Below, piece by piece: positions 18,441 to 27,602 of a stretch of 64,000 nt of DNA (positions are counted from its first letter, which is position 1; each line of letters starts with the position of its first letter). The stretch covers positions 1,550,001 to 1,614,000 of the forward strand of contig OZ220216.1 in assembly GCA_964291505.2 (NCBI GenBank), read 5' to 3'. The notes beneath the pieces were generated by a model that was not told the origin of the DNA, made no database searches, and saw only the letters and a program-made list of their open reading frames with translations. Position numbers and translations under genes: made by a program. The DNA comes from Kistimonas sp964291505. Lineage in GTDB: Bacteria; Pseudomonadota; Gammaproteobacteria; Pseudomonadales; Endozoicomonadaceae.

Positions 18441-19076
18441 CTAATTCCCCTGAGCCTGCTCTAAACGCTGGCGCAGCTGTTCCATTCGATCTTCAAGGGC
18501 CTTGGCGTTCTCCTGATATTGATCGCTCAGGCCGGGTATCTCTTTGGGCATGGATGGGGTTTGCGGGTAGGCAACCGATTCCAGCCCCTTATCCGTTGAT
18601 AGTTCGGGAAACATCAGTTTTTGCAGTGCTCCCTGATATCGGATAACGATATGGTGTGGGTGTACCTGATCCAGAACTGCCCCGCCCGGGAGGGAATCAC
18701 CAATCCGGTAAAACCGATCCTGACCACTGCCGTCCTGAATGATGGCGCTGGAGTCTGTGGTTGTGTCTCCTGCCAGTGCGCCACGCAGTGTCAGGTTCAG
18801 GCTGGTTTTGGGGAGTTCCTGTGTTGTGGGTTGGGACTTTGAGTCTTGACCTTCGCCAAACAAAAAACTGAAATCGGCAAGAACGAATGGTTTGTGACTA
18901 GTGTTGCTATCGTTTGAAATGTCTGAGACTTCAGGGGAGCCCTGTAGGGTGCGATACAGGTTGAATGATTGCACTGCCAGCGTGGTCAGCATGCCAATAG
19001 TCATAAGAGCCAGAATAATGTTCGACTGGTGCTTCGCAAGCAAATTCAGAGATTTATCAAGCACTTCGTTGTTCAT
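18441..19076 (-). CDS. gspC: Type II secretion system inner-membrane protein GspC
   Basis: Bitopic protein that links the inner-membrane platform to the secretin. The 211 residues have one N-terminal membrane helix (NIILALMTIGMLTTLAVQSF). A periplasmic homology region follows (LNLTLRGALAGD ... SSAIIQDGSGQDRFYRIGD ... VDQVHPHHIVIRYQG type pattern). The end is a predicted coiled coil (ENAKALEDRMEQLRQRLEQA) where many GspC proteins have a PDZ domain. The coiled-coil ending resembles XcpP of Pseudomonas. The ribosome site is weak (CAGGAT about 12 bases upstream). Confidence 0.9.
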   Translation of the reverse strand: MNNEVLDKSLNLLAKHQSNIILALMTIGMLTTLAVQSFNLYRTLQGSPEVSDISNDSNTSHKPFVLADFSFLFGEGQDSKSQPTTQELPKTSLNLTLRGALAGDTTTDSSAIIQDGSGQDRFYRIGDSLPGGAVLDQVHPHHIVIRYQGALQKLMFPELSTDKGLESVAYPQTPSMPKEIPGLSDQYQENAKALEDRMEQLRQRLEQAQGN

Positions 19077-19375
19077 GTTGTCATGATTATCCTGGACGAA
19101 CAGTGCAGAGAATTAAGTTTATTAATGTAGTTATTATTAAACATGATAACAGCAATTTTTTTTAAAATCGTCAAATGACTCACAGAGGATGTAGCCTCGT
19201 GAAAAGAGCGGTGCGTCATCTTCAAAAAACCTGCAAATCGTATGAAATCAAAGCATAATAGCTCATAGTCTGTTACTTGGACGTTATGACTAATAAATCG
19301 TTCCCTCTCTGTCAGGAACGTTATACTGATTGACCAGTCCAATAATTATTAATGGGGTAATCAGGAGCTGCACGC

Positions 19376-20944
19376 TTGAATAATCAAAGCCAGCCGGAAT
19401 CCGTTAGGGGGCAGATTGTCACTGACGCACAGGGGCGTGAGTCAATGGTGCCCGACGCATTGGCAACACCCAGTGAGCCAGTGCGGATGCTCCCCTTTGC
19501 CTTTGCGAGACGTCATAACCTGGTATTGGATAAGGAAAACGGACAGCCAGTTTTGCTTATGCTGAATGTCCCCTCTGTCGAGCTGATTGCGGAAGTGCGT
19601 CGCTTTTGTGGTGGTCCTATGCAATACCGTCAATTGGAGCAGGATGCTTTTGCTGCGGTTATGTCTCGTTGTTATCACGAAAACAGTTCGGATGCCCTGC
19701 AGCATGTGGCCGGTATCGGGGATGACCCAGATCTGGTGAGTCTGGCAGATGCGGTACCGGAGACAGAAGATCTGCTGGAACAGTCAGACGATGCACCGGT
19801 TATTAAACTGATTAATGCGCTATTGACTGAAGCTATCAAGGAAGGCGCTTCCGATATTCATATTGAAACCTTTGAATCCCGCTTGGTGGCGCGTTTTCGT
19901 GTAGACGGTGTTTTGCGGGAAATTCTTTCGCTTAAACGTAATCTGGCTGCACTGCTGGTATCTCGAATAAAGGTCATGGCACGGCTGGATATTGCAGAAA
20001 AGCGTATACCGCAAGATGGCCGGATCTCACTGCGCGTGGCGGGGAAAGAGGTGGATGTCCGTGTATCAACGCTGCCATCGAGTAATGGTGAGCGGGTTGT
20101 ACTCCGATTGTTGGATAAGGCAGCAGGACGCCTTCGTCTCGAGCACTTGGGTATGCGTCATGAAGTGATGTCAACGATACAGCAAATGTTGGCCCAGCCC
20201 CATGGCATTATTCTTGTGACAGGCCCGACTGGTTCCGGTAAAACGACGTCGCTTTATGCGGGCCTTTCATCCCTCAATGACAGTTGTCGCAATATTCTCA
20301 CGGTTGAGGATCCCATCGAATATAACCTCGAAGGTATTGGTCAAACTCAGGTCAATACCAAGGTGGACATGACCTTTGCCCGTGGTCTTCGAGCTATCTT
20401 GCGTCAGGATCCGGATGTGGTGATGGTGGGGGAGATTCGAGATACAGAGACGGCCGAAATCGCTGTACAGGCGAGTCTGACCGGTCACCTGGTGCTTTCT
20501 ACCCTGCATACCAATACCGCGATCGGTGCCATTACCCGCCTTCATGATATGGGTATTGAACCGTTCCTGTTGTCCTCCAGTCTGATCGGGGTGATTGCAC
20601 AGCGACTGGTCAGGATTCTCTGCACACATTGCCGCCAACCCTATGTGGCCGATGAAGTGGAATGTCGTCAGCTGGAAGTGGATCCCTCCAATCCGCCGAC
20701 ACTCTACCATGCGACCGGTTGCACTGAGTGTAAGCACAATGGTTACCGTGGGCGTACGGGCATTTATGAAGTGGTCTCCATTGATGATGAGGTCCGGCGA
20801 ATGATCCATCGGGAAGCCGGTGAGCAGACGATCAATGACTATGTTCGCCGCACCATGCCCAGTATCCGCGCGGATGGCCGGGAGAAAGTACTGACAGGCG
20901 TTACCACGCTTGAAGAAGTACTCAGGGTTACCCGTCAGGATTAA
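19376..20944 (+). CDS. gspE: Type II secretion system ATPase GspE
   Basis: Cytoplasmic hexameric ATPase that powers pseudopilus assembly. In 522 residues it has the N1E/N2E domains, Walker A GPTGSGKTTSLYAGL, the Asp box TVEDPIEY, Walker B MVGEIRDTETAEIA, the His box LTGHLVLSTLHTN, and the zinc-binding cysteines CTHC ... CTECKHNGYRGRTGIYE. Translation most likely starts at the TTG at 19376, with AGGAG eight bases upstream. It opens the gspE-M operon. The 299-base gap to gspC is the divergent regulatory region; a TATACT at 19322-19327 could be a -10 box but lacks a good -35. Confidence 0.96.
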   Translation: MNNQSQPESVRGQIVTDAQGRESMVPDALATPSEPVRMLPFAFARRHNLVLDKENGQPVLLMLNVPSVELIAEVRRFCGGPMQYRQLEQDAFAAVMSRCYHENSSDALQHVAGIGDDPDLVSLADAVPETEDLLEQSDDAPVIKLINALLTEAIKEGASDIHIETFESRLVARFRVDGVLREILSLKRNLAALLVSRIKVMARLDIAEKRIPQDGRISLRVAGKEVDVRVSTLPSSNGERVVLRLLDKAAGRLRLEHLGMRHEVMSTIQQMLAQPHGIILVTGPTGSGKTTSLYAGLSSLNDSCRNILTVEDPIEYNLEGIGQTQVNTKVDMTFARGLRAILRQDPDVVMVGEIRDTETAEIAVQASLTGHLVLSTLHTNTAIGAITRLHDMGIEPFLLSSSLIGVIAQRLVRILCTHCRQPYVADEVECRQLEVDPSNPPTLYHATGCTECKHNGYRGRTGIYEVVSIDDEVRRMIHREAGEQTINDYVRRTMPSIRADGREKVLTGVTTLEEVLRVTRQD

Positions 20945-20970
20945 CAGGCCGGAGGACGTAGAAGCACATC

Positions 20971-22191
20971 ATGGCTGCGTATGAATATCTGGCACTGGAT
21001 GAAAGTGGTGCCCAGCAGCGGGGAACCCTTGAGGCGGACAGTCAGCGCCAGGTCCGACAGGTATTGCGTGACCGGGAGTGGACGCCATTGCAGGTTGATG
21101 CAGTGGCAGAACACAAAACACAGCAGGGCGCTGAGCGATTTCAAGGTATTGGCCGGGGGATGTCGGCCTCGCAGCTGGCATTGATCACTCGTCAGTTTGC
21201 CACCCTGATTCAGGCCGCTATGCCCATTGAAGAAGCCTTAAGAGCCGTTGCGGCCCAGCAGGAAAAACGGCGCCTGAAAAATATGCTGTTGGCTATCCGG
21301 TCAAGAGTATTGGAAGGTTTTACACTGGCTCAGAGCATGGATGCCTTCCCTAATCATTTCCCGCATATGTACCGTGCCACCATTGCTGCTGGTGAGCATG
21401 CGGGTTACCTGGACAAGGTTTTGAATCAGCTGGCTGATTATACGGAGCAGCGCATGCAGTCACGCCAGAAGGTTCAGCTTGCACTTTTATACCCGGTGAT
21501 TCTGATGTTGGCCTGTGTGGCTATCGTCAGCTTCCTGCTGGGCTATGTTGTGCCGGATGTCATCAAGGTTTTTATTGATAGCGGACAGGCGTTGCCACTG
21601 GTGACCCGGGGGCTGATAGCTGTCAGTGAGGCTTTTCAGCAGTACTGGCCATGGATGGCGGGTATTGGTGTTTTGTTGTTTTTTGCTGCACGGTATGCAC
21701 TGGCAAAGCCGGACATCCGGTTACGCTGGGATCGACAGCTGCTAGGGTTTCCAGTGGTTGGGCGTTTCAGTCGGTCGCTGAATACCGCCCAGTTTGCTGG
21801 CACATTGAGTATTTTGACCCGCAGCGGTGTCTCACTGGTGGATGCGTTGATGATTGCGGCTCAGGTGGTAGGTAACGAAGCCATGAAGGCTTCGGTGAAA
21901 ACTGTGGCAAGAAAGGTCAGTGAAGGGTGCAGTCTGCACCGGGCATTGGAAGAAGCCGGTTATTTCCCGCCATTGATGCTGCATATGATTGCCAGCGGAG
22001 AGGCAACCGGTGAGCTGGAAGCCATGTTGGACCGGACTGCAGCCAACCAGCAAATGGAATTGGAAAACCGTATGGCCATGCTGGTCGGATTATTTGAGCC
22101 CCTGATGTTGGTGGTGATGGGGGGCGTGGTGTTGGTGATTGTGTTGGCGATTTTGCTGCCAATTTTGAATATGAATACATTGATTGGGTAA
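20971..22191 (+). CDS. gspF: Type II secretion system inner-membrane platform protein GspF
   Basis: Polytopic platform protein, 406 residues, built of two repeats of the T2SSF domain. Hydrophobic segments are at VILMLACVAIVSFLLGYVV, MAGIGVLLFFAARYAL and near the C-terminus (LMLVVMGGVVLVIVLAILLP). The signature LITRQFATLIQAAMPIEEAL near residue 70 recurs in the second repeat as AQFAGTLSILTRSGVSLVDAL. It follows gspE by 26 bases and is followed by gspG. Confidence 0.95.
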   Translation: MAAYEYLALDESGAQQRGTLEADSQRQVRQVLRDREWTPLQVDAVAEHKTQQGAERFQGIGRGMSASQLALITRQFATLIQAAMPIEEALRAVAAQQEKRRLKNMLLAIRSRVLEGFTLAQSMDAFPNHFPHMYRATIAAGEHAGYLDKVLNQLADYTEQRMQSRQKVQLALLYPVILMLACVAIVSFLLGYVVPDVIKVFIDSGQALPLVTRGLIAVSEAFQQYWPWMAGIGVLLFFAARYALAKPDIRLRWDRQLLGFPVVGRFSRSLNTAQFAGTLSILTRSGVSLVDALMIAAQVVGNEAMKASVKTVARKVSEGCSLHRALEEAGYFPPLMLHMIASGEATGELEAMLDRTAANQQMELENRMAMLVGLFEPLMLVVMGGVVLVIVLAILLPILNMNTLIG

Positions 22192-22215
22192 TCGGTGTCA
22201 GGAGGTAGAGACGTG

Positions 22216-22650
22216 ATGCAGGACAGGCGGCAGGGTGGTTTTACACTCATAGAGATTATGGTGGTCGTTGTCATTCTGGGGATTTTGGCGGCGCTGGTGG
22301 TACCTACTATCATGAGCCGGCCGGATCAGGCCAAGGCCACGGTAGCCCGGACTGACGTTAATGCCATAGCCAGCGCCCTGGAAATGTACCGCTTGGATAA
22401 TGGTTTTTATCCGAGTACCGAACAGGGATTGGATGCATTAGTGAAGGAGCCGTCTGGCAGCCCGGAGCCTCGTCGCTGGAACCCGGATGGTTATTTGCCC
22501 AAGGTGCCTGTCGATCCCTGGGGGCATCCTTACCAGTATGAAGTGCCCGGTACACATAACACCCGCAGTTTTGATGTTTATTCACTCGGGGCGGATGGCC
22601 GTGTCGGTGGTGATGGCATTAACGCTGAAATAGGGAACTGGGAAGAATAA
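22216..22650 (+). CDS. gspG: Type II secretion system major pseudopilin GspG
   Basis: Major subunit of the pseudopilus, 144 residues. The prepilin leader MQDRRQGG is followed by the cleavage point before FTLIEIMVVVVILGILAALV, with Glu at position +5 of the mature chain. The body has the GspG features ADQ/TD...RLDNGFYPSTEQGLDALV and PVDPWGHPYQYEVPG, ending near SLGADGRVGGDG, which fits the calcium-binding loop. AGGAGG at 22200-22205 favours the ATG at 22216 or the GTG at 22213 over the upstream GTG at 22195. Confidence 0.95.
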   Translation: MQDRRQGGFTLIEIMVVVVILGILAALVVPTIMSRPDQAKATVARTDVNAIASALEMYRLDNGFYPSTEQGLDALVKEPSGSPEPRRWNPDGYLPKVPVDPWGHPYQYEVPGTHNTRSFDVYSLGADGRVGGDGINAEIGNWEE

Positions 22651-22651
22651 C

Positions 22652-23146
22652 GTGCGTCAGGCAGCCAGGAATCGGGGTTTTACGCTGATTGAGATATTAG
22701 TGGTCATATTGATCATCGGTATTATCCTTGGCGTTACACTCCTCGCTCCCCGATCGTCTGGCCCTGCACAGGCCTTGCTGGATGAGTCTCAGCGATTACA
22801 GCTGTTAATGGAGCAGGCCCGCGATCGAGCCCTGCTTGATGGTCAGGAATATGGGCTTTCTGCCACAGAAGATCGTTATTACTGGTGGCGCTGGTCAAGG
22901 GATGATGAAGCATGGCGAAAATTCGAAGACGCGCACTACAGGCCGCATCAATTATCGGATCGTATTCATATGGAAGTGATCGAACCGGTGCCGTCGAATC
23001 TACCGGGAAATGAGCAAAAACCATTAATCGTCATGTACAGCGATGGCTTGATTTCTCCGTTTCAATTGAATCTGTATATGGAAACGGATCGACAGCAAAC
23101 CGTTCAGCTGTCATCCGATGGTTTTTCTGCGGTGTCTATACCATGA
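22652..23146 (+). CDS. gspH: Type II secretion system minor pseudopilin GspH
   Basis: Minor pseudopilin, 164 residues, starting at a GTG one base after the gspG stop. The leader MRQAARNRG precedes FTLIEILVVILIIGIILGVT. The rest shows the GspH pattern LLDESQRLQLLMEQARDRALLDGQEYGL and a Trp-rich stretch (YYWWRWSRDDEAWRKF). It lies in the gspG-H-I-J-K run of pseudopilins. Confidence 0.9.
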   Translation: MRQAARNRGFTLIEILVVILIIGIILGVTLLAPRSSGPAQALLDESQRLQLLMEQARDRALLDGQEYGLSATEDRYYWWRWSRDDEAWRKFEDAHYRPHQLSDRIHMEVIEPVPSNLPGNEQKPLIVMYSDGLISPFQLNLYMETDRQQTVQLSSDGFSAVSIP

Positions 23147-23186
23147 GCAAGTGCCAGGGCTGGGTGAAAAGAGGAAAAAACGGTTG

Positions 23187-23570
23187 ATGCGGCGCATGTC
23201 GGGATTCACGCTGCTTGAGGTCATGATAGCGCTGGTGATTTTTGCCGTGGCGGCGTCAGCCTTGTTGCTTTCTGACGGGAATGCCGTGAAACGAACGGCA
23301 CAGATACAGGACAGGGTTGTAGCCAACTGGCTGGCTGATCAGGCAATCAATCATTATTACCAGGATGCAGATAACCTGCAGGTCGGCAGTTTCGGTGGAC
23401 CACAGGTGATGTCTGGCCGGGACTGGTATGTGCAGAGTGATGTGACTGAAACCGATAAGGCGGGATTCTACCGGGTAGAAGTGACGGTTTTTGCGGGCAA
23501 TCAATTGCCTGAAAACAAGAAGGAGGCGATATGGGATCTAACCGGATTCCTGCACAAGCCCCTTCGTTGA
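23187..23570 (+). CDS. gspI: Type II secretion system minor pseudopilin GspI
   Basis: Minor pseudopilin, about 127 residues. The leader MRRMSG is cleaved before FTLLEVMIALVIFAVAASALL; IQDRVVANWLADQAIN and DWYVQSDVTETDKAGFYRVEV are typical of GspI. The frame is open upstream to 23118, but AGAGGA at 23170-23175 and the short basic leader favour the ATG at 23187 (or the TTG just before). Its 3' end overlaps gspJ by 40 bases. Confidence 0.9.
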   Translation: MRRMSGFTLLEVMIALVIFAVAASALLLSDGNAVKRTAQIQDRVVANWLADQAINHYYQDADNLQVGSFGGPQVMSGRDWYVQSDVTETDKAGFYRVEVTVFAGNQLPENKKEAIWDLTGFLHKPLR

Positions 23571-24232
23571 GGCGGTCAGGCGGTTTTACATTACTGGAAC
23601 TATTGATCGCGATTGCTATTTTCGCGCTCATTGCCACGGCCTGTTATCGCCTGTTGACGTCCGTGACCCTGATGCAGGAATCATCCATTGCCGTTTGGGA
23701 GAATGTTGGCGTGATGCAGCGTGCTCGGCTGATTCTGGAAAAAGACCTGTTGCAGCTTGCTATGCGCCCCATAAAAGATGAATTTGGCCAGCGACAATCT
23801 TCCTTGGTTGCTGGACAGGACGGCAAGTTACTTGAATTCACCCGTGCCGGTTGGCGGAATATTACCGGGGAATTGCGCAGCGATTTGCAGCGGGTATCCT
23901 ACGAATTATCTGATGAGCATCAATTGATTCGTCGCTATTGGTCCGTACTTGATCGTGGTATATCTCTGGAGCCAAAGAGTCAGGTGTTGATGGAAGGGGT
24001 AGATGCCATTCGCTTTCGTTTCCGTGACAGTCGGAAACGCTGGCATAAATCATGGCCGCCTCAATCAGAGAAACAGAGTCTGCGACCCTACATGCTACCG
24101 GCGCTGGTTGAGGTCGTCATTGAACACCCTGAGTATGGTTATATCAGGATGCAGTTACCGGGTGTGAGCTATGAACCTCAACTGCAAACGGAGCAAGCAC
24201 CACCATCTCCCAATAATGGGGGAAGCGGATGA
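23531..24232 (+). CDS. gspJ: Type II secretion system minor pseudopilin GspJ
   Basis: Minor pseudopilin, 233 residues. The longer leader MGSNRIPAQAPSLRRSGG precedes FTLLELLIAIAIFALIATACY. The mature part has RARLILEKDLLQLAMRPIKDEFG and RVSYELSDEHQLIRRYWSVLDR, as expected for GspJ. AAGGAGG lies four bases before the ATG, inside gspI. The 3' end overlaps gspK. Confidence 0.92.
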   Translation: MGSNRIPAQAPSLRRSGGFTLLELLIAIAIFALIATACYRLLTSVTLMQESSIAVWENVGVMQRARLILEKDLLQLAMRPIKDEFGQRQSSLVAGQDGKLLEFTRAGWRNITGELRSDLQRVSYELSDEHQLIRRYWSVLDRGISLEPKSQVLMEGVDAIRFRFRDSRKRWHKSWPPQSEKQSLRPYMLPALVEVVIEHPEYGYIRMQLPGVSYEPQLQTEQAPPSPNNGGSG

Positions 24233-25239
24233 TGAGAGTGTCGGGCATAAATTCTCATGTCAGACCCCGTGAATCCGGTGTCGCACTCATCTTCGTGCTC
24301 CTGATTTTTGCCATTATTGCAGTTGTCGCAGCAGGTATTGCCACAAGGCTTTATCATAATACGGAGAAGCAATCGCGTTACCTGCAATATCTTCAGGCTA
24401 AACATTACGCCCTTGGTGCGGAGCACTATGTGGCGTTATTGTTAGAAGAAGATAAAAAAAATGACAAAAAAGACGGGAAGTCTGTCGATCACTGGTTTGA
24501 ACCCTGGGCTGATGCCAGTGATCGGTTCGACGTTACCGAAGGTGAAATCACCATCCAGGTACTGGATGACCAGGGACGCTTCAATTTGAATCTTCTTGCC
24601 GATGGGCAGAGTAAGGAAATTCTGGAAACGCTGGTTAGAATTCTTGCTTACGAGAAAATTGATCCGCGGCTGGCTTACCGTATCAGGGATTGGATTGATG
24701 CCGGGCAGGAGGTTTCTGGCAATGGTGCAGAAGACAGTCTTTACCTGACGGCGTCTCCCCCGTATCGCACCGGCGACACCTTGATGGCTTCCGTGTCTGA
24801 ACTGAAACTGCTGCAGATATTGACGCCGGATGAATATGCTCGGCTGTTACCCCATGTCACAGTGCTGCCTGACAGTAAAGCGGGGTTGAATGTCAATACG
24901 ATAACGGCAGCAGTTTTTCAGAGTCTGTCTGACAAGGTGACTGAAGCCGATGCCAAAGCCTTTATTGATGGGCGGGGGCGCGATGGTTTCGCTGATACTC
25001 AAGCTTTCAATAATCATCCTTTGATCAAGGGAAAGGTTGATGAAAATGTGGTCAAAAAATTAAACCTTGATGTGAAAAGTCGTTTCTTTAGCGTCTATAT
25101 CAAGGCGGTATACCGTGACGTGACGTTTTATCTCCATTCCCGGCTTGCCAGGGATGATGAAGGCAAAGTGACCGTGATAGGTCGAGAACTGGATGTGTCC
25201 CCAAAGTGGGTTGCAGCCCTACGTGAGTCGGTGAGGTGA
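24229..25239 (+). CDS. gspK: Type II secretion system minor pseudopilin GspK
   Basis: Largest minor pseudopilin, 336 residues, thought to cap the pseudopilus tip. The leader ends ...RPRESG before VALIFVLLIFAIIAVVAAGI. The Glu at position 5 typical of pseudopilins is absent, as is usual for GspK. The body has DQGRFNLNLLADGQSKEI, YRIRDWIDAGQEVSGNGAED and GLNVNTITAAVFQSL, recognisable GspK stretches. ATG overlaps the gspJ stop. Confidence 0.92.
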   Translation: MMRVSGINSHVRPRESGVALIFVLLIFAIIAVVAAGIATRLYHNTEKQSRYLQYLQAKHYALGAEHYVALLLEEDKKNDKKDGKSVDHWFEPWADASDRFDVTEGEITIQVLDDQGRFNLNLLADGQSKEILETLVRILAYEKIDPRLAYRIRDWIDAGQEVSGNGAEDSLYLTASPPYRTGDTLMASVSELKLLQILTPDEYARLLPHVTVLPDSKAGLNVNTITAAVFQSLSDKVTEADAKAFIDGRGRDGFADTQAFNNHPLIKGKVDENVVKKLNLDVKSRFFSVYIKAVYRDVTFYLHSRLARDDEGKVTVIGRELDVSPKWVAALRESVR

Positions 25240-25242
25240 TTG

Positions 25243-26598
25243 ATGAATCAGGAACTTGTCATTCGTATCATGCCATCTGTACATGGAGAAGGTGCCACTT
25301 CCCCTGTGCAGTGGATGGTGAGAGGACAAGCATCAGACGACAAGGCGACTATTCGCCAGGGTGACTTTTCTGATCTTCGGGTTTGGGCTGAGCAGGCGCA
25401 AGACGAAGCGCCGGAGCAATGGCCTGAGCTGATCACTGTCTTATTGCCCGGAACCCTGGCAGGCCTTCAACGGTTGCCGGTGACTGCCGCCCAGAAAAAG
25501 CACCTTCAGCAGGCGCTGCCTTATCTGGTGGAGGAAAGCCTGGTAGGCCATATCGAAGACCAACATATTGTTGGCTTGCCGGAAACCGGGCGTGACAGCG
25601 TACTGGTCGGGCATCTTCCGGTGACGGAGATGCAGTACTTGCTGAATACCTTGGCGGAGAGTGGTATTGCCCCGGTCAGTGTTGTCTCTGAAAACGCTCT
25701 TTGGCACACCGATGCCCAGACGATCATGCTGTTGTTTGAGCAGGGGATGGTGACGATTGCTTCCCATGAAAAACCGGCGCAGACCGTTGATTATGATGCG
25801 TTGCCTTTATTACTCGCTCAGTATCTTCATCAGGATTCAGATGAGCTGAATACTGAGATTCAGGTCGAGGACGAGAATGACACGTCCACGCAAGATGATG
25901 CCATCACTACGATCAAAGTACTTGCCGAGCATCATGAAATTGAAGCGGATATAGCTCAGATTGCCGGTTTAGCCGGCGAGAGCGTCTCCATAGACCAGCA
26001 AGGCATCAATGGGGGCAGCGTGCTATCGGCGCTTGCATCATTGTTGTCTGAACAGCGCAGGGCGCGAGCACTGGTGGAGTTTCGCAGTGGTGCTTTTAAG
26101 TGCCCAAAAAAAGCGGGTAAACGCTGGCGGCAGTGGCGCCCGGTTGCCTGGGTGGCCGGGGTATGGATAGCGTTGGAATTTGTCTTTTATGTGGGGCAGG
26201 GGTTTTGGTTTCAGCATCAGGCGGCTCATTATTATGCCCAAAATTATGCGCTGTATAAGGAAATTAATCCGGGTGACCGATCGGTGGTGGATGTCCGGAA
26301 CCGTTTTAACAACCTGTTAAAGCGGGCAGGTATGGCAAAAGCTGACAATGGTTTCCTGCAGGTGTTGAACACGATGTCTCGGGTCAGTGCTCAGGCTGCG
26401 GCAAAAGGGGTCGAACCGAAAAGTCTGGATTTTAATGAGAGCGGTGATGGGGTCACACTGAATGTTGCGGCGGCAAGTTTCGAAGCGGTTAACCGTTACC
26501 TGGAGGCACTACGTGATGCGGGATTAAAGGCGACGATGGAAACCGCAAACCAGGAAGGGAATACAGTGGTTGCCCGGCTCAGTATGAAGTCGTCATAG
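25243..26598 (+). CDS. gspL: Type II secretion system protein GspL
   Basis: Links the ATPase GspE to the membrane platform. The 451-residue protein has a cytoplasmic actin-like N-terminal half (PGTLAGLQRLPVTAAQKKHLQQALPYLVEE). A stretch rich in Asp and Glu is followed by a single membrane segment (PVAWVAGVWIALEFVFYVGQ) and a periplasmic ferredoxin-like domain. The ATG at 25243 has GAGGTGA upstream and is preferred to the TTG at 25240. It starts a few bases after gspK. Confidence 0.92.
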   Translation: MNQELVIRIMPSVHGEGATSPVQWMVRGQASDDKATIRQGDFSDLRVWAEQAQDEAPEQWPELITVLLPGTLAGLQRLPVTAAQKKHLQQALPYLVEESLVGHIEDQHIVGLPETGRDSVLVGHLPVTEMQYLLNTLAESGIAPVSVVSENALWHTDAQTIMLLFEQGMVTIASHEKPAQTVDYDALPLLLAQYLHQDSDELNTEIQVEDENDTSTQDDAITTIKVLAEHHEIEADIAQIAGLAGESVSIDQQGINGGSVLSALASLLSEQRRARALVEFRSGAFKCPKKAGKRWRQWRPVAWVAGVWIALEFVFYVGQGFWFQHQAAHYYAQNYALYKEINPGDRSVVDVRNRFNNLLKRAGMAKADNGFLQVLNTMSRVSAQAAAKGVEPKSLDFNESGDGVTLNVAAASFEAVNRYLEALRDAGLKATMETANQEGNTVVARLSMKSS

Positions 26599-26654
26599 AG
26601 AAATGTTGGATTGGGTAAGTTCAGTGGGTTCACTGGTAAGGATGAAACGTCATC

Positions 26655-27161
26655 ATGGGTAAATTGGCCGATGCATTAGCACCTTTTCTGGACCGTGCGC
26701 GGGATTATTATGCGCAATTGTCCAGCCGTGATCAGCGAGCGCTGCTGGTGCTGTCGATATTTTTTGCAGTGTTGCTGGTGTATTTTGCAATATGGCACCC
26801 CGTAGCAAGCTGGTCAGCCAAACAGCGTGCGGAGTATGTCTATGAAAAAGAAACCCATTCGCTAATGATGGCAAACCAGGCCAAGGCAAGATCCGTGGTG
26901 ACAGCGTCCTCGCAGTCAGTCCCAACCAAAGATGCTGCGTCGGTGATTGCTTCGTCCGGCAAGCGCTCAGGGTTGGCTCTGACCCGCGTGCAACCTGCAC
27001 GACAGGGGGTATCGGTATGGATTGATGAGGTGCCTTACCAGAAGCTATTGGGCTGGCTGATTGAGCTGAACGAAAAAGAACATCTGCAGATTCGCCAGAT
27101 TCGCATTGATCGCACTGATAAGGATGGTGTCGTCAAAGTCTTTTTGAGGTTGTCCTATTAG
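26655..27161 (+). CDS. gspM: Type II secretion system protein GspM
   Basis: Small bitopic partner of GspL, 168 residues. One membrane helix near residues 28-46 (LVLSIFFAVLLVYFAIWHPV) follows the typical SSRDQRAL, with a periplasmic domain behind it (SGLALTRVQPARQGVSVWIDEVPYQKLLGWLIEL). It closes the operon; no gspN and no prepilin peptidase gene follow. The peptidase is presumably shared with type IV pili elsewhere. Confidence 0.9.
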   Translation: MGKLADALAPFLDRARDYYAQLSSRDQRALLVLSIFFAVLLVYFAIWHPVASWSAKQRAEYVYEKETHSLMMANQAKARSVVTASSQSVPTKDAASVIASSGKRSGLALTRVQPARQGVSVWIDEVPYQKLLGWLIELNEKEHLQIRQIRIDRTDKDGVVKVFLRLSY

Positions 27162-27203
27162 CCAGAACATTATGAGGTTGTCGTCTTTTTCTGGATTGGG
27201 GCA

Positions 27204-27231
27204 TTGACCTGAACCGGTAAATCTGTAGAAT
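27204..27231 (+). promoter_or_regulatory. Promoter of the tRNA-Val/tRNA-Asp unit
   Basis: TTGACC (27204-27209), 16-base spacer, TAGAAT (27226-27231), then a GC-rich discriminator (GCGC), as in stringently controlled stable-RNA promoters. Confidence 0.7.
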
Positions 27232-27301
27232 GCGCTTCCCGTAGCCACTTGCAGACGTCAGTGACAACCTTCTCCCCGAAGGTGGCGTTTGAAAGCGTGT
27301 T

Positions 27302-27377
27302 GGGTGATTAGCTCAGCTGGGAGAGCATCTGCCTTACAAGCAGAGGGTCGGCGGTTCGATCCCGTCATCACCCACCA
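27302..27377 (+). tRNA. tRNA-Val (anticodon TAC)
   Basis: 76 nt including encoded CCA. Acceptor GGGTGAT pairs with ATCACCC; the anticodon loop CTTACAA puts TAC at 27335-27337; the T-arm contains GTTCGAT. Nearly identical to the E. coli tRNA-Val(UAC). Confidence 0.97.
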
Positions 27378-27399
27378 ATACAAGTGCTGCAAAATGCGC

Positions 27400-27476
27400 G
27401 GACCGGTAGTTCAGTTGGTTAGAATGCCGGCCTGTCACGCCGGAGGTCGCGGGTTCGAGCCCCGTCCGGTCCGCCA
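27400..27476 (+). tRNA. tRNA-Asp (anticodon GTC)
   Basis: 77 nt including encoded CCA. Acceptor GGACCGG pairs with CCGGTCC, followed by discriminator G; the anticodon GTC is at 27434-27436; the T-arm contains GTTCGAG. Transcribed with tRNA-Val, 22 bases downstream of it. Confidence 0.97.
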
Positions 27477-27480
27477 TATC

Positions 27481-27514
27481 AAAAAGCCTGTAATCAATGA
27501 TTACAGGCTTTTTT
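27481..27514 (+). terminator. Rho-independent terminator of the tRNA unit
   Basis: AAAAAGCCTGTAATC pairs with GATTACAGGCTTTTT across a 3-base loop, ending in a T-run, immediately after tRNA-Asp. Confidence 0.9.
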
Positions 27515-27602
27515 AATGTCTTTAATACACGTTTGTTGTGTATCCCTTTCTCCTTGCCATTCTGATATTCTTGCTCCCTTTACCCTATAGCGGAGCAGTT
27601 GA

